From: DASSUW01 sp963849695
Lineage (GTDB): Bacteria > Actinomycetota > Thermoleophilia > Solirubrobacterales > Solirubrobacteraceae
Length of the DNA: 64,000 bases
Direction: 5' to 3'
Assembly (NCBI GenBank): GCA_963849695.1
Contig: CAWKIT010000032.1
Coordinates: 88,170-152,169, forward strand
Shown here: piece after piece, positions 30,423 to 44,195 of the stretch
How the letters are laid out: each line of letters starts with the position of its first letter
Position numbering within the stretch: position 1 is the first letter of the stretch
Position numbers and translations under genes: made by a program
Notes under the pieces: generated by a model
What the model was told of the DNA's origin: nothing
Seen by the model: the letters and a program-made list of their open reading frames with translations, nothing else
The model's database searches: none

Positions 30423-31680
30423 TCAGCGCGGCACCTTCATGTCGGTAGTTGAACCTCGGATCAAGACCGCGTCCAGGATGGCAGCGGCGACCTCGGCCTT
30501 GGAGGCCCGAGGGACGTGCAGATCGGCGCCTTCGGTCAGCACCGTCACCTCATTGTCGGCTGCATCGAAGGCTATTCCAGGCGTGCTGACGTCGTTGAGC
30601 GACGAGCACGTCGACGCCCTTGCGCGCGAGCTTCTCGCGCGCGTGAGCGAGCGCGTCCTCGCCGTGCTCGGCGGCGAAGCCGACCAGCAGCTGACCCGGG
30701 CGGCGGCGGGCGGCGAGGGTCGCGAGCACGTCTGTTGTACGTACCAGCCGCAGATCCAGTTCCGCGCCGCTCGCATCCTTCTTGAGCTTGCCGGCGTGCG
30801 CGGCCTGCGGGCGGTAGTCGGCCACCGCGGCCGCCATCAGCACCACGTCGGTGCCGTCGAAGCGCTCCTCGCAGGCGGTGGCGAGCTCGTCGGCGGTCTG
30901 CACGTCGACGTACTCGATGCCGTCGCGGCGCGGGAGCGACACGTTGGCGGCGATCACCGTGACGTCCGCACCGCGGCGGGCCGCCTCCTCGGCGAGCGCG
31001 AAGCCCATCCGGCCGGAGGAGCGGTTCCCGACGTACCGGACGGCGTCGATCGGCTCGCGCGTGCCGCCCGCCGTCACCAGCACGTCGAGGCCGTCGAGCT
31101 CGCGGCCCGCGCGCAGCGCGGCCTCGAACGCTGCCAGCAGCTCGGGCGGCTCCGGCAGGCGGCCGATCCCGTGCTCGCCGAGCGAGGCGAGCGAGCCGGT
31201 GCCGGGATCGAGGACCGTCACCCCGCGCTCGCGGAGGCGCGCGAGGTTGTCCTGGGTGGCGGCGTGCTCGTACATCGCGGCGTTCATGGCCGGAGCCACG
31301 ATCAGCGGTCGCCGGCAGGCGAGCGCGGCGGCGGTGAGCAGGTTGTCGGCCTGGCCATGGGCGAGCTTGGCGATCGTGTTGGCCGAGGCGGGGGCGATCA
31401 GGAACGCGTCGGCGCGCTCGACCAGCTCGAGGTGGCTGAGCGGCGCGTGGGCGGGCAAGTCTTCACCCGGGAAGGCGCCGCGCAGCGGATCCGGCTCCCA
31501 CTCGGTGACGAGCACGGGAGCGCCGGTGATGCCGGCGAAGGACGCGGTCCCGGCGAAGCGGGTCGAGGCCTCGGTCTGGATCACGCGCACGGCATGACCG
31601 GCCTTGATGGCCAGGCGCGCGAGCTCGATCGCCTTGTAGGCGGCGATGCCGCCGGTGACGCCGAGCAGGAGGCGCGCCAT
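30423..31680 (-). CDS. coaBC: CoaBC (phosphopantothenoylcysteine synthetase/decarboxylase), one-base frameshift
   Basis: This is a bifunctional coenzyme A enzyme. The flavin-dependent decarboxylase half has LLLGVTGGIAAYKAIEL and VAPAMNAAMYEH; the synthetase half has VTAGGTREPIDAVRYVGNRS and MAAAVADYRP. Near 30,601 one extra base separates ARKGVDVLV from LNDVSTPGIAFDAADNEVTV, which is the expected continuation to the stop at 30423. The span of 1258 nt is three-fold plus one. Start ATG 31680. The gene is essential in most bacteria, so an assembly indel is likely. The order rpoZ-coaBC is conserved in actinobacteria. Confidence 0.92.
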
Positions 31681-31703
31681 CTGTCCGGGCCGGTCGCCTG
31701 CGC

Positions 31704-31934
31704 TCAGCCGCGGTAGCGGTACTTGACCTTGCCGCTCGCGACTTCCTCGAGGGCGATGGTCAGGTAGTTCTTGGAACCGGTGTCCACCATCGGCGGCGGG
31801 AACTCCTCGAACGTGCCCTCGCCCAGGTTGTGGTAATAGGAGTTGATCTGGCGCGCGCGCTTGGCGGCCACGATCACGCTGGCGTAGGGCGAGTCCACGT
31901 TGTCCAGCAATCGGTCGACGCGGGGTGAGATCAA
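31704..31934 (-). CDS. rpoZ: RNA polymerase omega subunit
   Basis: The 76-aa omega subunit helps assemble RNA polymerase. It begins MISPRVDRLLDNVDSPYASV, VIVAAKRARQINSYY and ends with TIALEEVASGKVKYRY, matching the actinobacterial family. The start is TTG 31934, overlapping the gmk stop (TTGA) with GGAGGAA upstream. gmk-rpoZ-coaBC is the conserved arrangement. Confidence 0.95.
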   Translation of the reverse strand: MISPRVDRLLDNVDSPYASVIVAAKRARQINSYYHNLGEGTFEEFPPPMVDTGSKNYLTIALEEVASGKVKYRYRG

Positions 31935-32528
31935 GAGGGTTCCTCCGTCGGTTTCGTGGCATTAGATGCTAGCGCCGAGCGCACAAGCTCCTCGAGGGCC
32001 GTCACCGCATCCTCGAGCCGGTCGTTGTAGACCACGTGCGGGAACTCGTCCTGCGCGCGCACTTCCTCGCGGGCGGTCGCGAGCCGCTGCTCGACGTCCT
32101 CCGGCGTGTTGGTGCCCCGGCCGATCAGACGCGCGCGCAGCGCGTCGTCGGACGGCGGGGCGATGAAGATGCGCTCGGCCTCGGGCATCGCCTCGGCGAC
32201 CTGGCGCGCGCCCTGGACCTCGATCTCGAGCACGACCGGCACCCCGCGCGCCAGCCGCTGCTCGAGGTCGGACCGCAGGGTGCCGTAGCGGCGGCCGGAG
32301 TAGCTCGCGTGCTCGACGAACTCGCCGCGCTCTACTCGGCGCGCGAACTCGTCGTCGCCGAGGAAGTGATAGTCGACCCCGTAGCGTCTCGCCGAGCCGC
32401 GGCCTGCGGGTGGTGGCGGACACCGACAGCTCGAGCTCGGGCACCCGCTGGAGCAGCGAGCGGATCAGCGTCCCCTTGCCGACCCCGGACGGGCCGGTGA
32501 TCACGAATACCTTCGGTGTCGGCGCCAC
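31931..32528 (-). CDS. gmk: guanylate kinase, one-base frameshift
   Basis: Gmk phosphorylates GMP to GDP. The P-loop is VFVITGPSGVGKGTLIRSLL, followed by LSVSATTRRPRLGE, then (after a one-base shift near 32,388, CGCTACGGGG) YGVDYHFLGDDEFARRVERG, HASYSGRRYGTLRSDLEQ and LEIEVQGARQVAEAMP. The span of 598 nt is three-fold plus one, fitting a single inserted base. Start GTG 32528 overlaps the mihF stop (TAGTG). The gene is essential, so error is the likeliest cause. Confidence 0.92.
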
Positions 32529-32872
32529 TACCGCCGCAGCATGGACACCAGCTCGGTGCGCTGGCGCTGCGAGAGGCCCCCGATCGTCTTCGAGGGCGAG
32601 ATCCGGCATTGCTGCAAGACCTTGTTGACCTTGACGCGCCCGTACTTGGGGACCGCCAGCAGCATGTCGAACACCTTGGCGGTCTCCACGTACTCCGGCG
32701 GCTCGAGCAGGAGATCGTGGATGCTCTGCCGGCCGCCCTTGAGGTCACGCTTGAGCTGCGCGCGCCGCGTGCGGATCTCGTTCGCCCGCTGAAGGGCCTC
32801 CATGCGCTGGACGAGGGAGCGCTCGGGCGCTGCCACGGTGGGCTTAGGAGGCGTCTTGGTCGCGGGTGGCAT
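32528..32872 (-). CDS. mihF: actinobacterial integration host factor
   Basis: The 114-aa actinobacterial IHF is a nucleoid DNA-binding protein unrelated to proteobacterial IHF. The conserved part is RRAQLKRDLKGGRQSIHDLL, AKVFDMLLAVPKYGRVKVNK and CRISPSKTIGGLSQRQRTEL (helix-two-turn-helix). mihF before gmk is a typical actinobacterial marker. The start is ATG 32872 with a Pro/Lys-rich N-terminus. Upstream lies a perfect 17-bp palindrome (32933-32949) overlapping a TTGACC -35-like hexamer. Confidence 0.93.
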   Translation of the reverse strand: MPPATKTPPKPTVAAPERSLVQRMEALQRANEIRTRRAQLKRDLKGGRQSIHDLLLEPPEYVETAKVFDMLLAVPKYGRVKVNKVLQQCRISPSKTIGGLSQRQRTELVSMLRR

Positions 32873-32932
32873 GGGCGGCGAGTCTACATCCGTTTCTGGG
32901 TCGTACAAGGCGATTGGGCACGAATTCGCCTC

Positions 32933-32949
32933 GACCTCAAGTTGAGGTC
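32933..32949. promoter_or_regulatory. operator-like palindrome upstream of mihF
   Basis: GACCTCAA-G-TTGAGGTC is a perfect 8+1+8 palindrome 61 bp before the mihF start. On the minus strand it merges with TTGACC, which could be a -35. The CCTCAA/TTGAGG halves resemble MerR/SoxR-family operator halves but the spacing is shorter than the SoxR box. This site probably controls the mihF-gmk-rpoZ-coaBC operon; the regulator is unknown. Confidence 0.5.
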
Positions 32950-33013
32950 AAGTGGCATGCAGGGGAGTTGACGGTAACCGGGTACTTTGCAGGGCTTTTG
33001 CGGTCAGCTTGTG

Positions 33014-33925
33014 CTAAATCGGCACGACCTCGACTGCGCGTGCCGTGTTTGCAGGGAATCCTTCCATCTGACTGGACGCCTCGGCCGCGATCCGCTGTGC
33101 GGCTAGTGGGTCGCGGAACGATTCAGTGCCGACGGCGACGATATCTGCGCCCGCCCGGTGAAGATCCACGGCGTGGCGTCCGGACTGGACTCCACCCATG
33201 CCGATGACCGGGAGAGTGACCCGCGCGCGGACCTCGCTGACCTGGGAGAGCGCGATCGCGCGCACGGCGGGACCGGACACGCCGCCGGTGCCGCCGCCGA
33301 GCCACGGCTCGCCGGGCCGGTGCGGATCCATCGCCATTCCGCGCAGCGTGTTGATGAGGCTGACCGCGTCGGCGCCGTGCTGCTCGGCGGCGGCCGCCAC
33401 GGCGGCCGGCGAGGCGCAGTTGGGCGTGAGCTTGACGATCAGCGGCTTGGCCTGCGCGTGTGGGCGGACGTGGTCCAGCAGGGCGGCGAGCTCGCGCGGG
33501 TCGGCGCCCATGATCAGCCCGGTCTTGACGTTCGGGCAGGAGACGTTGAGCTCGAGCGCGGCGACCTCGTCGCGCTCGGCGAAGGCTGCGACGAGCCGGG
33601 CGACGTCCTCGCGGGTGGAGCCCATCACGTTGACGATCAGGGGCACGGGCAGCTCGGCGAGCTGGGGCAGGTCCTCGCGCAGGTAGCCGTCGAGCCCTTT
33701 GTTGGGGAGGCCGATCGAGTTGATGAGGCCCCCTGGGAGCTCCCACAGGCGCGGCGGCGGGTTGCCCTGGCGCGGCTCGAGCGTGACGGTCTTGGACACG
33801 AAGGCGGCGAACGGGAACCGCTCGTAGATCGCGTCGCCGAACGCGCGGCGGGCGGCGATCGCGTCGAACGTGCCGGAGCCGTTGACGATCCGGTGCGCGA
33901 GCGGGATGCCGCAGAAGTCGATCAT
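33014..33925 (-). CDS. pyrD: dihydroorotate dehydrogenase, class 1B catalytic subunit
   Basis: This 303-aa FMN enzyme oxidises dihydroorotate to orotate. The catalytic Cys in LELNVSCPNVKTGLIMGADP (class 1B instead of Ser) and FMN-binding LPVIGMGGVQSGRHAVDL are clear. Class 1B enzymes need the PyrK iron-sulfur flavoprotein, encoded directly upstream with an overlap. The start is ATG 33925; the pyrK stop is at 33922. This is the last pyr gene of the cluster: pyrF, which often follows, is absent, and mihF comes next. Confidence 0.93.
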   Translation of the reverse strand: MIDFCGIPLAHRIVNGSGTFDAIAARRAFGDAIYERFPFAAFVSKTVTLEPRQGNPPPRLWELPGGLINSIGLPNKGLDGYLREDLPQLAELPVPLIVNVMGSTREDVARLVAAFAERDEVAALELNVSCPNVKTGLIMGADPRELAALLDHVRPHAQAKPLIVKLTPNCASPAAVAAAAEQHGADAVSLINTLRGMAMDPHRPGEPWLGGGTGGVSGPAVRAIALSQVSEVRARVTLPVIGMGGVQSGRHAVDLHRAGADIVAVGTESFRDPLAAQRIAAEASSQMEGFPANTARAVEVVPI

Positions 33926-34677
33926 GCGGCCCGCTCTAGATCATCGGCATCGATCACGGGGCCGTCGACGCAGAGGCGCACGTAGCCGGTCTTCGTCGGG
34001 ACGACGCAGCCGAAGCAGGCGCCGAAGCCGCACGCCATGCCGGACTCCATCGCGAGCTGCGCCGGCACGGCGTTGTCCGCCGCGAGCGCGCGCACCGCCT
34101 CGAGCATCGGCGGCGGGCCGCACGCGTAGACCTCGACGTGGCCCGGGAGCTCGTCGCGCAGCAGGTCGGTGACGAAGCCGTCGTCGTCGGTGATGACGCG
34201 GGCGCCCGGGATCAGCGCCGCGCCCGCGGCGTGAGCGGCGTCGCGGAAGCCGAGCAGCGTCAGCGTCGCCTCGTCGAGCGCGTCGCCCCAGATCGCCAGG
34301 GGCGCGATCCCGACGCCGCCGCCGACCAGGATCGGCCGCCGGCCCTGGCGCGGCGGCGCGAAGCCGCGGCCGAGCGGCCCGAGCAGCAGCAGCTCGTCGC
34401 CGGGCGTCAGCTCGGCGAGGCGGTTCGTGCCGGGGCCGACGTCCTCGAGCAGGAAGTCCAGCTCGCCGTCGCGCGCGCGCATGACCGAGAAGGCGCGCGG
34501 GCAGGAACGGCCGCTCGTCCTCTCCCCCGCCCCACCGCTCGGCCGCGGTGAGCATGTAGAACTGGCCCGGATCGGGCGCCGGGCCGCCGGGGTCGGCCGC
34601 GGTGAGCACGACGTACGGCCCGTGCTCGCGCCGACTCAGTAACTGGGTCGTCCGCCTTCCGGGCGGCGCGAGCGTCC

Positions 34678-34681
<4 letters not shown>
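33922..34681 (-). CDS. pyrK: dihydroorotate dehydrogenase electron-transfer subunit, one-base frameshift
   Basis: PyrK passes electrons from PyrD to NAD+ via FAD and a 2Fe-2S cluster. Segments are YVVLTAADPGGPAPDPGQFY, GDELLLLGPLGRGFAP, ILVGGGVGIAPLAIW, VYACGPPPMLEAV and the cluster Cys set MACGFGACFGCVVP...VRLC. The junction FLPRAFSVMRARDGELDF requires removal of one base near 34,505 (CCCGCGCGCC). The span of 760 nt is three-fold plus one. Start GTG 34681 overlaps the carB stop (GTGA). Confidence 0.9.
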
Positions 34682-37732
<3,051 letters not shown>

Positions 37733-37743
<11 letters not shown>

Positions 37744-38831
37744 GATCGAACTCGTCGACGAAGAGGTCGAACAGCCCGAGCGAGTCGTTCGGCCCCGGCC
37801 CGGCCTCGGGGTGGTACTGCACGCAGGCGGCCGGCACGTCGAGCAGCCGGAAGCCCTCGACGGTGCCGTCGTAGAGGTTGACGTGGGTCAGCTCGGCGGC
37901 GCCCAGCTCGGACTCGATGCGCCGGGTGGGTGGGGACGGATCTCCCGCCACCGCGAACCCGTGGTTCTGGGAGGTGATCGCGATCCGGCCGGTCGCGAGG
38001 TCCTTGACCGGGTGGTTGGCGCCGCGGTGGCCGAACGGCAGCTTGAAGGTCTCGAGGCCCGCCGCCCGCGACAGCAGCTGGTGGCCGAGGCAGATCCCGA
38101 ACACCGGCTTGCGCACCAACAGCGACCGGATCGTGTCGACGACGTAGTCGAGCGCCGCCGGGTCGCCCGGACCGGGCACGAGGAAGAACCCGTCGGGGTC
38201 ACGTGCCAGCAGCTCGTCGGCCGGCGTCGTGCACGGGAACAGCTCGAGCTGCACGCCGCGCGCGACGAAGTTGCGCACGATCGAGCGCTTGATGCCGGTG
38301 TCGAGCGCGACGATCCGCAGCGCCCCGCCCTCGCCCTCGACGCGCGGCTCGGTGACCGTCACCTCGCGCGCGAGGTCGCGCCCGATCATCGACGGCTCGG
38401 CCAGCACGAGGTCGCGCGCCTCGGCCTCCGGCATCGCTGCCGGGAAGATGCCGCCGCGCATCGCCCCCGCCGAGCGGATGTGCCGCACCAGCGCCCGGGT
38501 GTCGACGCCGGCGATCGCGGGGATGCCGTGCTCCGCCAGCCAGTCGAGCCAGCCCTGCTCGGCGCCGGGGCGTCGACGGTGTTCACCGCCTCGCGCATGA
38601 TCGCGCCGGCCGCGTGTATGCGGTCGCTCTCCCAGGCCTCGGGCGACACCCCGTAGTTGCCGACGTGAGCGGTCGTGAACGTGATCAGCTGGCGCGCGAA
38701 GCTGGGGTCGGTCATCGACTCCTGGTAGCCCGACATGCCGGTCGTGAACACGACCTCGCCGGTCACGTGGCCGCCCGCCCCGACGGCCTCGCCCTCGAAG
38801 CGCTCGCCGTCCTCGAGCAGGATGTAGGCGC

Positions 38832-38835
<4 letters not shown>
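37733..38835 (-). CDS. carA: carbamoyl-phosphate synthase small subunit, frameshifted
   Basis: CarA is the glutamine amidotransferase subunit. The N-terminal part (MSAYILLEDGERFEGEAVG, MSGYQESMTDPSFARQLITF) and the rest (EQGWLDWLAEHGIPAIAGVD; catalytic Cys in FGICLGHQLLSRA; His/Glu in VQYHPEAGPGP) are in different frames, changing near 38,570 in GACGCCCCGGCGCC. The span of 1103 nt needs one extra base to be in frame. Start GTG 38835 overlaps the pyrC stop (GTGA). Likely intact in the organism. Confidence 0.92.
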
Positions 38836-40156
<1,321 letters not shown>

Positions 40157-40157
<1 letters not shown>

Positions 40158-41094
40158 CACGCCGGCACCGGAGTCGCGGTCTGCGGGCGGCCCGCGGGCG
40201 CATCGCGTCCCGCCAGCAACTCGTACAGGACCGCCATCCGCACCACCACGCCGGCCGCGACCTGCTGGCCGATGATCGCCTGCGGCGAGTCGATCACCTC
40301 GGCGGCGAGCTCGACGCCGCGGTTGACGGGGCCCGGGTGCATGAGCACCTGGCGAGGCGCGAGCCGGCGCCCGTCGATCTGGTAGCGCGCCGCGTACTCG
40401 CGGATCGACGGCACGAACGAGTCGGTCATGCGCTCGTTCTGCATCCGCAGCGCGTATACGACGTCGGCTTCCTGCAGGCGGTCGAGCGTGTACTGGACCT
40501 CGCAGCCGAGCGACTCCATGCCGCGCGGGATCAGGGTCGGCGGCCCGCACACCGTCACCTTCGCCCCCATCGCGGAGAAGGCGTGGATGTTCGAGCGCGC
40601 CACCCGCGAGTGCAGGACGTCGCCGACGATCCAGATGTTGGCGCCCTCGAGCGAGCCGATCCGGTCGCGCAGCGCGTAGACGTCGAGCAGCGCCTGCGTC
40701 GGGTGCTCGTGCTTGCCGTCGCCGGCGTTCACCACGCCGGCGTCCGTCCACCGCGCGACCAGGTGGGCGGCGCCGACGTGCGGCGTGCGGATAACGATCA
40801 GGTCGGGCCGGTAGGCCGAGAGGGTCTGCACCGTGTCCTTGAGCGACTCGCCCTTCTCGATCGCGCTGCCGCTGCCGGACAGGTTGACGACGTCGGCGCT
40901 CAGCGCCTTGGCGGCCAGCTCGAAGCTCGAGCGCGTGCGCGTGGACGCCTCCCAGAACAGGTTGAGCACGCGCCGGCCGCGCAGCGCGGGCACCTTCTTG
41001 ATCTCGCGCTCGGACACCTCGGTGAAGGACTTGGCGCGATCGAGGATGCGCTCCATCGTCGTCCGGTCGAGATCCTCGATCGACAGCAGGTGCC

Positions 41095-41098
<4 letters not shown>
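40157..41098 (-). CDS. pyrB: aspartate carbamoyltransferase catalytic subunit
   Basis: The 313-aa PyrB commits carbamoyl phosphate to pyrimidines. Signatures are NLFWEASTRTRSSFELAAKA (carbamoyl-phosphate loop STRTR), NAGDGKHEHPTQALLDVYAL and VLMHPGPVNRGVEL. There is no pyrI next to it, as in Gram-positives. The start ATG 41098 overlaps the pyrR stop (ATGA). The C-terminus has a short Pro/Ala extension. Confidence 0.96.
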
Positions 41099-41643
<545 letters not shown>

Positions 41644-41651
41644 CCGCACGT

Positions 41652-41684
41652 TCCTTCCTGGCCTCACGGGACCTGGTTAAAGGG
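41652..41684 (-). promoter_or_regulatory. PyrR-binding RNA element in the pyr leader
   Basis: Read on the minus strand, the pyrR leader contains TTTAACCAGGTCCCGTGAGG followed by CCAGGAAGGAA. This has the PyrR binding-loop pattern: a short stem (GGnCC...GGCC) with a purine-rich loop CGTGA, ending in the GGAAGGA Shine-Dalgarno eight bases before the ATG. In mycobacteria, PyrR bound to such a loop blocks translation. The layout here, with no terminator hairpin, fits translational repression and not attenuation. Confidence 0.75.
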
Positions 41685-41717
41685 ACGGGCAGGACGGTAG
41701 CAGCGCGCGCGGACCGA

Positions 41718-42044
41718 TCAGGCGGGGGCCCCGCGCAGCTTCTCCAGCAACCAGCGGGATCCCTCGGCCGCGCACGCGTCCGGCGACCCGGAGACGCCGA
41801 GCCCGCCGAGCATCTCGTCGGCGGTCAGGTGGGTGCCGTCGTAGTCCATCCGCCACGAGGTCACGATGCCGTCGTCGTCGACCACGTCGACGTAGGTGGC
41901 GAGCACGCCGTCGAGCACGAAGGCGCCCGAGTGCCGGGGATCGATCGACGCCGGCCAGTCGAGCGCATGGCGGCGCAGCGCCATCAGGAAGCACCCGTGG
42001 ACCGGGCCGCACTCGTCGTCGAGCGGGAACCAGCGTCCGCTCAT
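41718..42044 (-). CDS. conserved small protein of unknown function
   Basis: This 108-aa protein begins MSGRWFPLDDECGPVHGCFL and has a hydrophilic alpha/beta composition with several Trp residues, no signal peptide and no TM. I do not recognise the family. The start ATG 42044 overlaps the rnz stop (ATGA), and the gene ends 74 bp before pyrR, so the pyr promoter may lie in its 3' part. Codon composition looks native. Confidence 0.7.
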   Translation of the reverse strand: MSGRWFPLDDECGPVHGCFLMALRRHALDWPASIDPRHSGAFVLDGVLATYVDVVDDDGIVTSWRMDYDGTHLTADEMLGGLGVSGSPDACAAEGSRWLLEKLRGAPA

Positions 42045-42994
42045 GGCGCCGCCGCCGCCGGTTCGGGCTCGCGCTCCGGCTTGACGAGCGCCGGGTCCCC
42101 GCGCTCGGGGAACGGCACCGCGATCTCGTCGAAGTCGCGCGGTACGACCGTGTTCGGGAACACCGCGCGCGCCTCGTCGCGCACCTCGCGCGGGAAGTAG
42201 CGGGTGGAGAGATGCGTCAGCGCCAGCAGCCCGACCCCCGCCTCGCGGGCGACCTCGGCGGCCTGGCGCGCGGTCGAGTGCGCGGTCTCGCGCGCGCGCG
42301 CGCGTTCGTCCTCCATGAACGTCGCCTCGTGCACGAGCACGTCGGCTCTGTGCGCGAACACCTCGACCGCCTGGCACGGCGCGGTGTCGCCCGAGATCAC
42401 GATCCGGCGGCCCGGGCGCGTCGCCCCCATCACCTGCTCCGGCGTGATGCCGTCGACGGCCTCTCCACGCTGGAGACGGCCCCAGGCCGGGCCCTCCGGC
42501 ACGCCGAGCGCGCGCGCCGCCTCGACGTCGAACCGCCCCGGCCGCTCGTCCTCGACGAACGCGTACCCATAGGACTCGATCCGGTGCTTGACCGGGAACG
42601 GCGTGAGCAGGAACGGGCCGAAGCGGACCTCGGCGTGCGGCTCGAGGTCCACGATCTCGAGCGGGTAGCCGGTGCGGCCCAGGATCGGCCGCAGCACGGC
42701 GAACAGCCGCTGCAGGCCGGGCGGGCCGTACACGCTGAGCGGCTTCTCGCGCCCGCGCAGGTCGAACGTCTTGACCATCCCGAGCAGTCCGAGCCAGTGG
42801 TCGAGGTGGAAATGGGTGATGAAGACGGCGTCCAGCTCGGGCAGCCCGACCGAGCGCAGCAGCTGCTGCTGGGTGCCCTCGCCGCAGTCGATCAGGACGC
42901 GATGGCCGCCGGCGCGCAGCAGCAGCGCGGGCAGCCCCCGCCGCGCCGTGGGCACCGAGCCGGCCGTGCCGGCGAAGAACAGCGATACGTCCAT
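42041..42994 (-). CDS. rnz: ribonuclease Z
   Basis: The 317-aa tRNA 3'-end processing endonuclease has the zinc motif FITHFHLDHWLGLLGMV (HxHxDH), IVISGDTAPCQAVEVF, VLVHEATFMEDERARA and LALTHLSTRYFPREV. It trims pre-tRNAs lacking an encoded CCA, which fits the tRNA-Arg gene nearby without CCA. The start is ATG 42994. Upstream is the second palindromic element. Confidence 0.93.
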   Translation of the reverse strand: MDVSLFFAGTAGSVPTARRGLPALLLRAGGHRVLIDCGEGTQQQLLRSVGLPELDAVFITHFHLDHWLGLLGMVKTFDLRGREKPLSVYGPPGLQRLFAVLRPILGRTGYPLEIVDLEPHAEVRFGPFLLTPFPVKHRIESYGYAFVEDERPGRFDVEAARALGVPEGPAWGRLQRGEAVDGITPEQVMGATRPGRRIVISGDTAPCQAVEVFAHRADVLVHEATFMEDERARARETAHSTARQAAEVAREAGVGLLALTHLSTRYFPREVRDEARAVFPNTVVPRDFDEIAVPFPERGDPALVKPEREPEPAAAAP

Positions 42995-43100
42995 GAGGTT
43001 CCGAGGTTAGTGGGACGCCGGACGGGTCGTTGAGCGAGATCCACGGCGTGTTGCTTGCGGGGGCGCGGTTGCTCCGGCCCCGCCGCCGTCACCGCTGCGC

Positions 43101-43325
43101 CGGCGAACGTCAACTGCGGCGGGGTAAGGAGGCGGCCGATCGGGCGGATTCGGCGGGATCGTCCTGGCCTGTGGTCGTGTGGCGACCACCAGTCAGGACG
43201 GCGCCGCGAAACGGGGCGTTGTCCTGCCCAGGTATCGATATTCGACACCTACTCAGGACAGCCCCTGGATTCCGCCGCGCGGAGGGCTCCCTCGCTCCCT
43301 TACCTGCCGCAGTTGACGTTCGCCG
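43101..43325. repeat. interspersed palindromic element, copy 2, with 20-bp terminal inverted repeats
   Basis: The 225-bp element occupies most of the gap 42995-43328. It starts CGGCGAACGTCAACTGCGGC (43101-43120) and ends with the exact reverse complement (43306-43325); the similarity continues inward with GGTAAGG. Inside are two more hairpins, each bounded by GTCCTG...CAGGAC. The terminal 19 bp and an internal CCGCGCGGCGGAATCC (inverted) match copy 1 at 3870-4035. No coding frame or transposase is present, so it looks like a non-autonomous MITE- or REP-like unit. Confidence 0.85.
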
Positions 43326-43328
43326 AGC

Positions 43329-43817
43329 TCAATCCAACTCGACGAGCTCGAACATCGGCCGCCCGTCGCGGATCGTGGCCAGGCCCATCGTGTGACGCGG
43401 CGCCCGGCGGCGCTCGGTCGGCGAGCCCGGGTTGAAGATCGCGAACCCGTCGCGCTCCTCGTGCAGGGGCAGGTGCGAGTGCCCGAACACCACGGCGTGC
43501 GCATCCGGAAACCGGCGCCGCAGTCGCTCCAGCCGTCCGAGCGCCGGACCGCCGTCGTGCACCATCGCGATCCGCGCCCCCGCGGCCTCGACCACCCGGG
43601 TCAGCGGCAGCCGCGCCTGTAGCTCCGGCGAGTCGACGTTGCCGCGAACGGCATGGACCGGCGGCCCGAGCGCCTGGAGCTCGGCCAGCACCGACAGCTC
43701 GCTGAAGTCGCCGGCGTGCAGGATCGCGCCGGCCGCGCGCAGGCGGTCGAGGCACGAGTCCGGGATCACACGCGCCCCGCGCGGCAGGTGAGTGTCGCTG
43801 ATGATCGCCAGCCGCAT
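43329..43817 (-). CDS. YfcE/MJ0936-type metallophosphoesterase
   Basis: This 162-aa calcineurin-like phosphodiesterase has MRLAIISDTHLPRGARV (DxH), ILHAGDFSE (GDxx), VRGNVDSPELQARL (GNxD) and VVFGHSHLPLHEE (GHSH), with two metals expected. It hydrolyses phosphodiesters of unknown identity. The start is ATG 43817. It lies divergent from the tRNA gene, 44 bp away. Confidence 0.9.
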   Translation of the reverse strand: MRLAIISDTHLPRGARVIPDSCLDRLRAAGAILHAGDFSELSVLAELQALGPPVHAVRGNVDSPELQARLPLTRVVEAAGARIAMVHDGGPALGRLERLRRRFPDAHAVVFGHSHLPLHEERDGFAIFNPGSPTERRRAPRHTMGLATIRDGRPMFELVELD

Positions 43818-43861
43818 CCGCCAGATCTTGCCCCACAGCGGCGCTAAGCTGCCTCGGCCAG

Positions 43862-43934
<73 letters not shown>

Positions 43935-43970
43935 CTCCTCTTTCTCGGCGCTACAGCGCGGTTTGCGCGC

Positions 43971-44195
43971 TCAGGGCGACTGGACGTCGTACTCTTCGTC
44001 GTCGTCCTCGTCCTCGTCCTCGTCGTCCGGCGGCTCCGGCTCGCCGGCGTCGGGCGTCTCGACGTCAGCCTCGTCCACGTCCTCCTCGTCCTCGAAGGCC
44101 GGGTCGGGGTAGTCGACTTGACCGGGTGCGTCGTAGTCGGGCGGAAGGCTGCCTGACTCCTGGGGCTCCTCGACGGTTGGCTCGTGCTCGCTCAT
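43971..44195 (-). CDS. very acidic small protein
   Basis: This 74-aa protein is almost entirely Asp, Glu and Pro, ending in DDEDEDEDDDEEYDVQSP; it is probably disordered. The start ATG 44195 overlaps the stop of the M15 peptidase gene (ATGA), so it is co-translated with it and may be an acidic inhibitor, anti-DNA-binding or calcium-binding partner. No family is recognised. The convergent tRNA ends 36 bp away. Confidence 0.6.
   Translation of the reverse strand: MSEHEPTVEEPQESGSLPPDYDAPGQVDYPDPAFEDEEDVDEADVETPDAGEPEPPDDEDEDEDDDEEYDVQSP

Noticed and set aside
43955..43971. Hairpin AGCGCG...CGCGCT after the tRNA as a terminator
   Set aside because: Only 6 bp with no U run; too weak to call.
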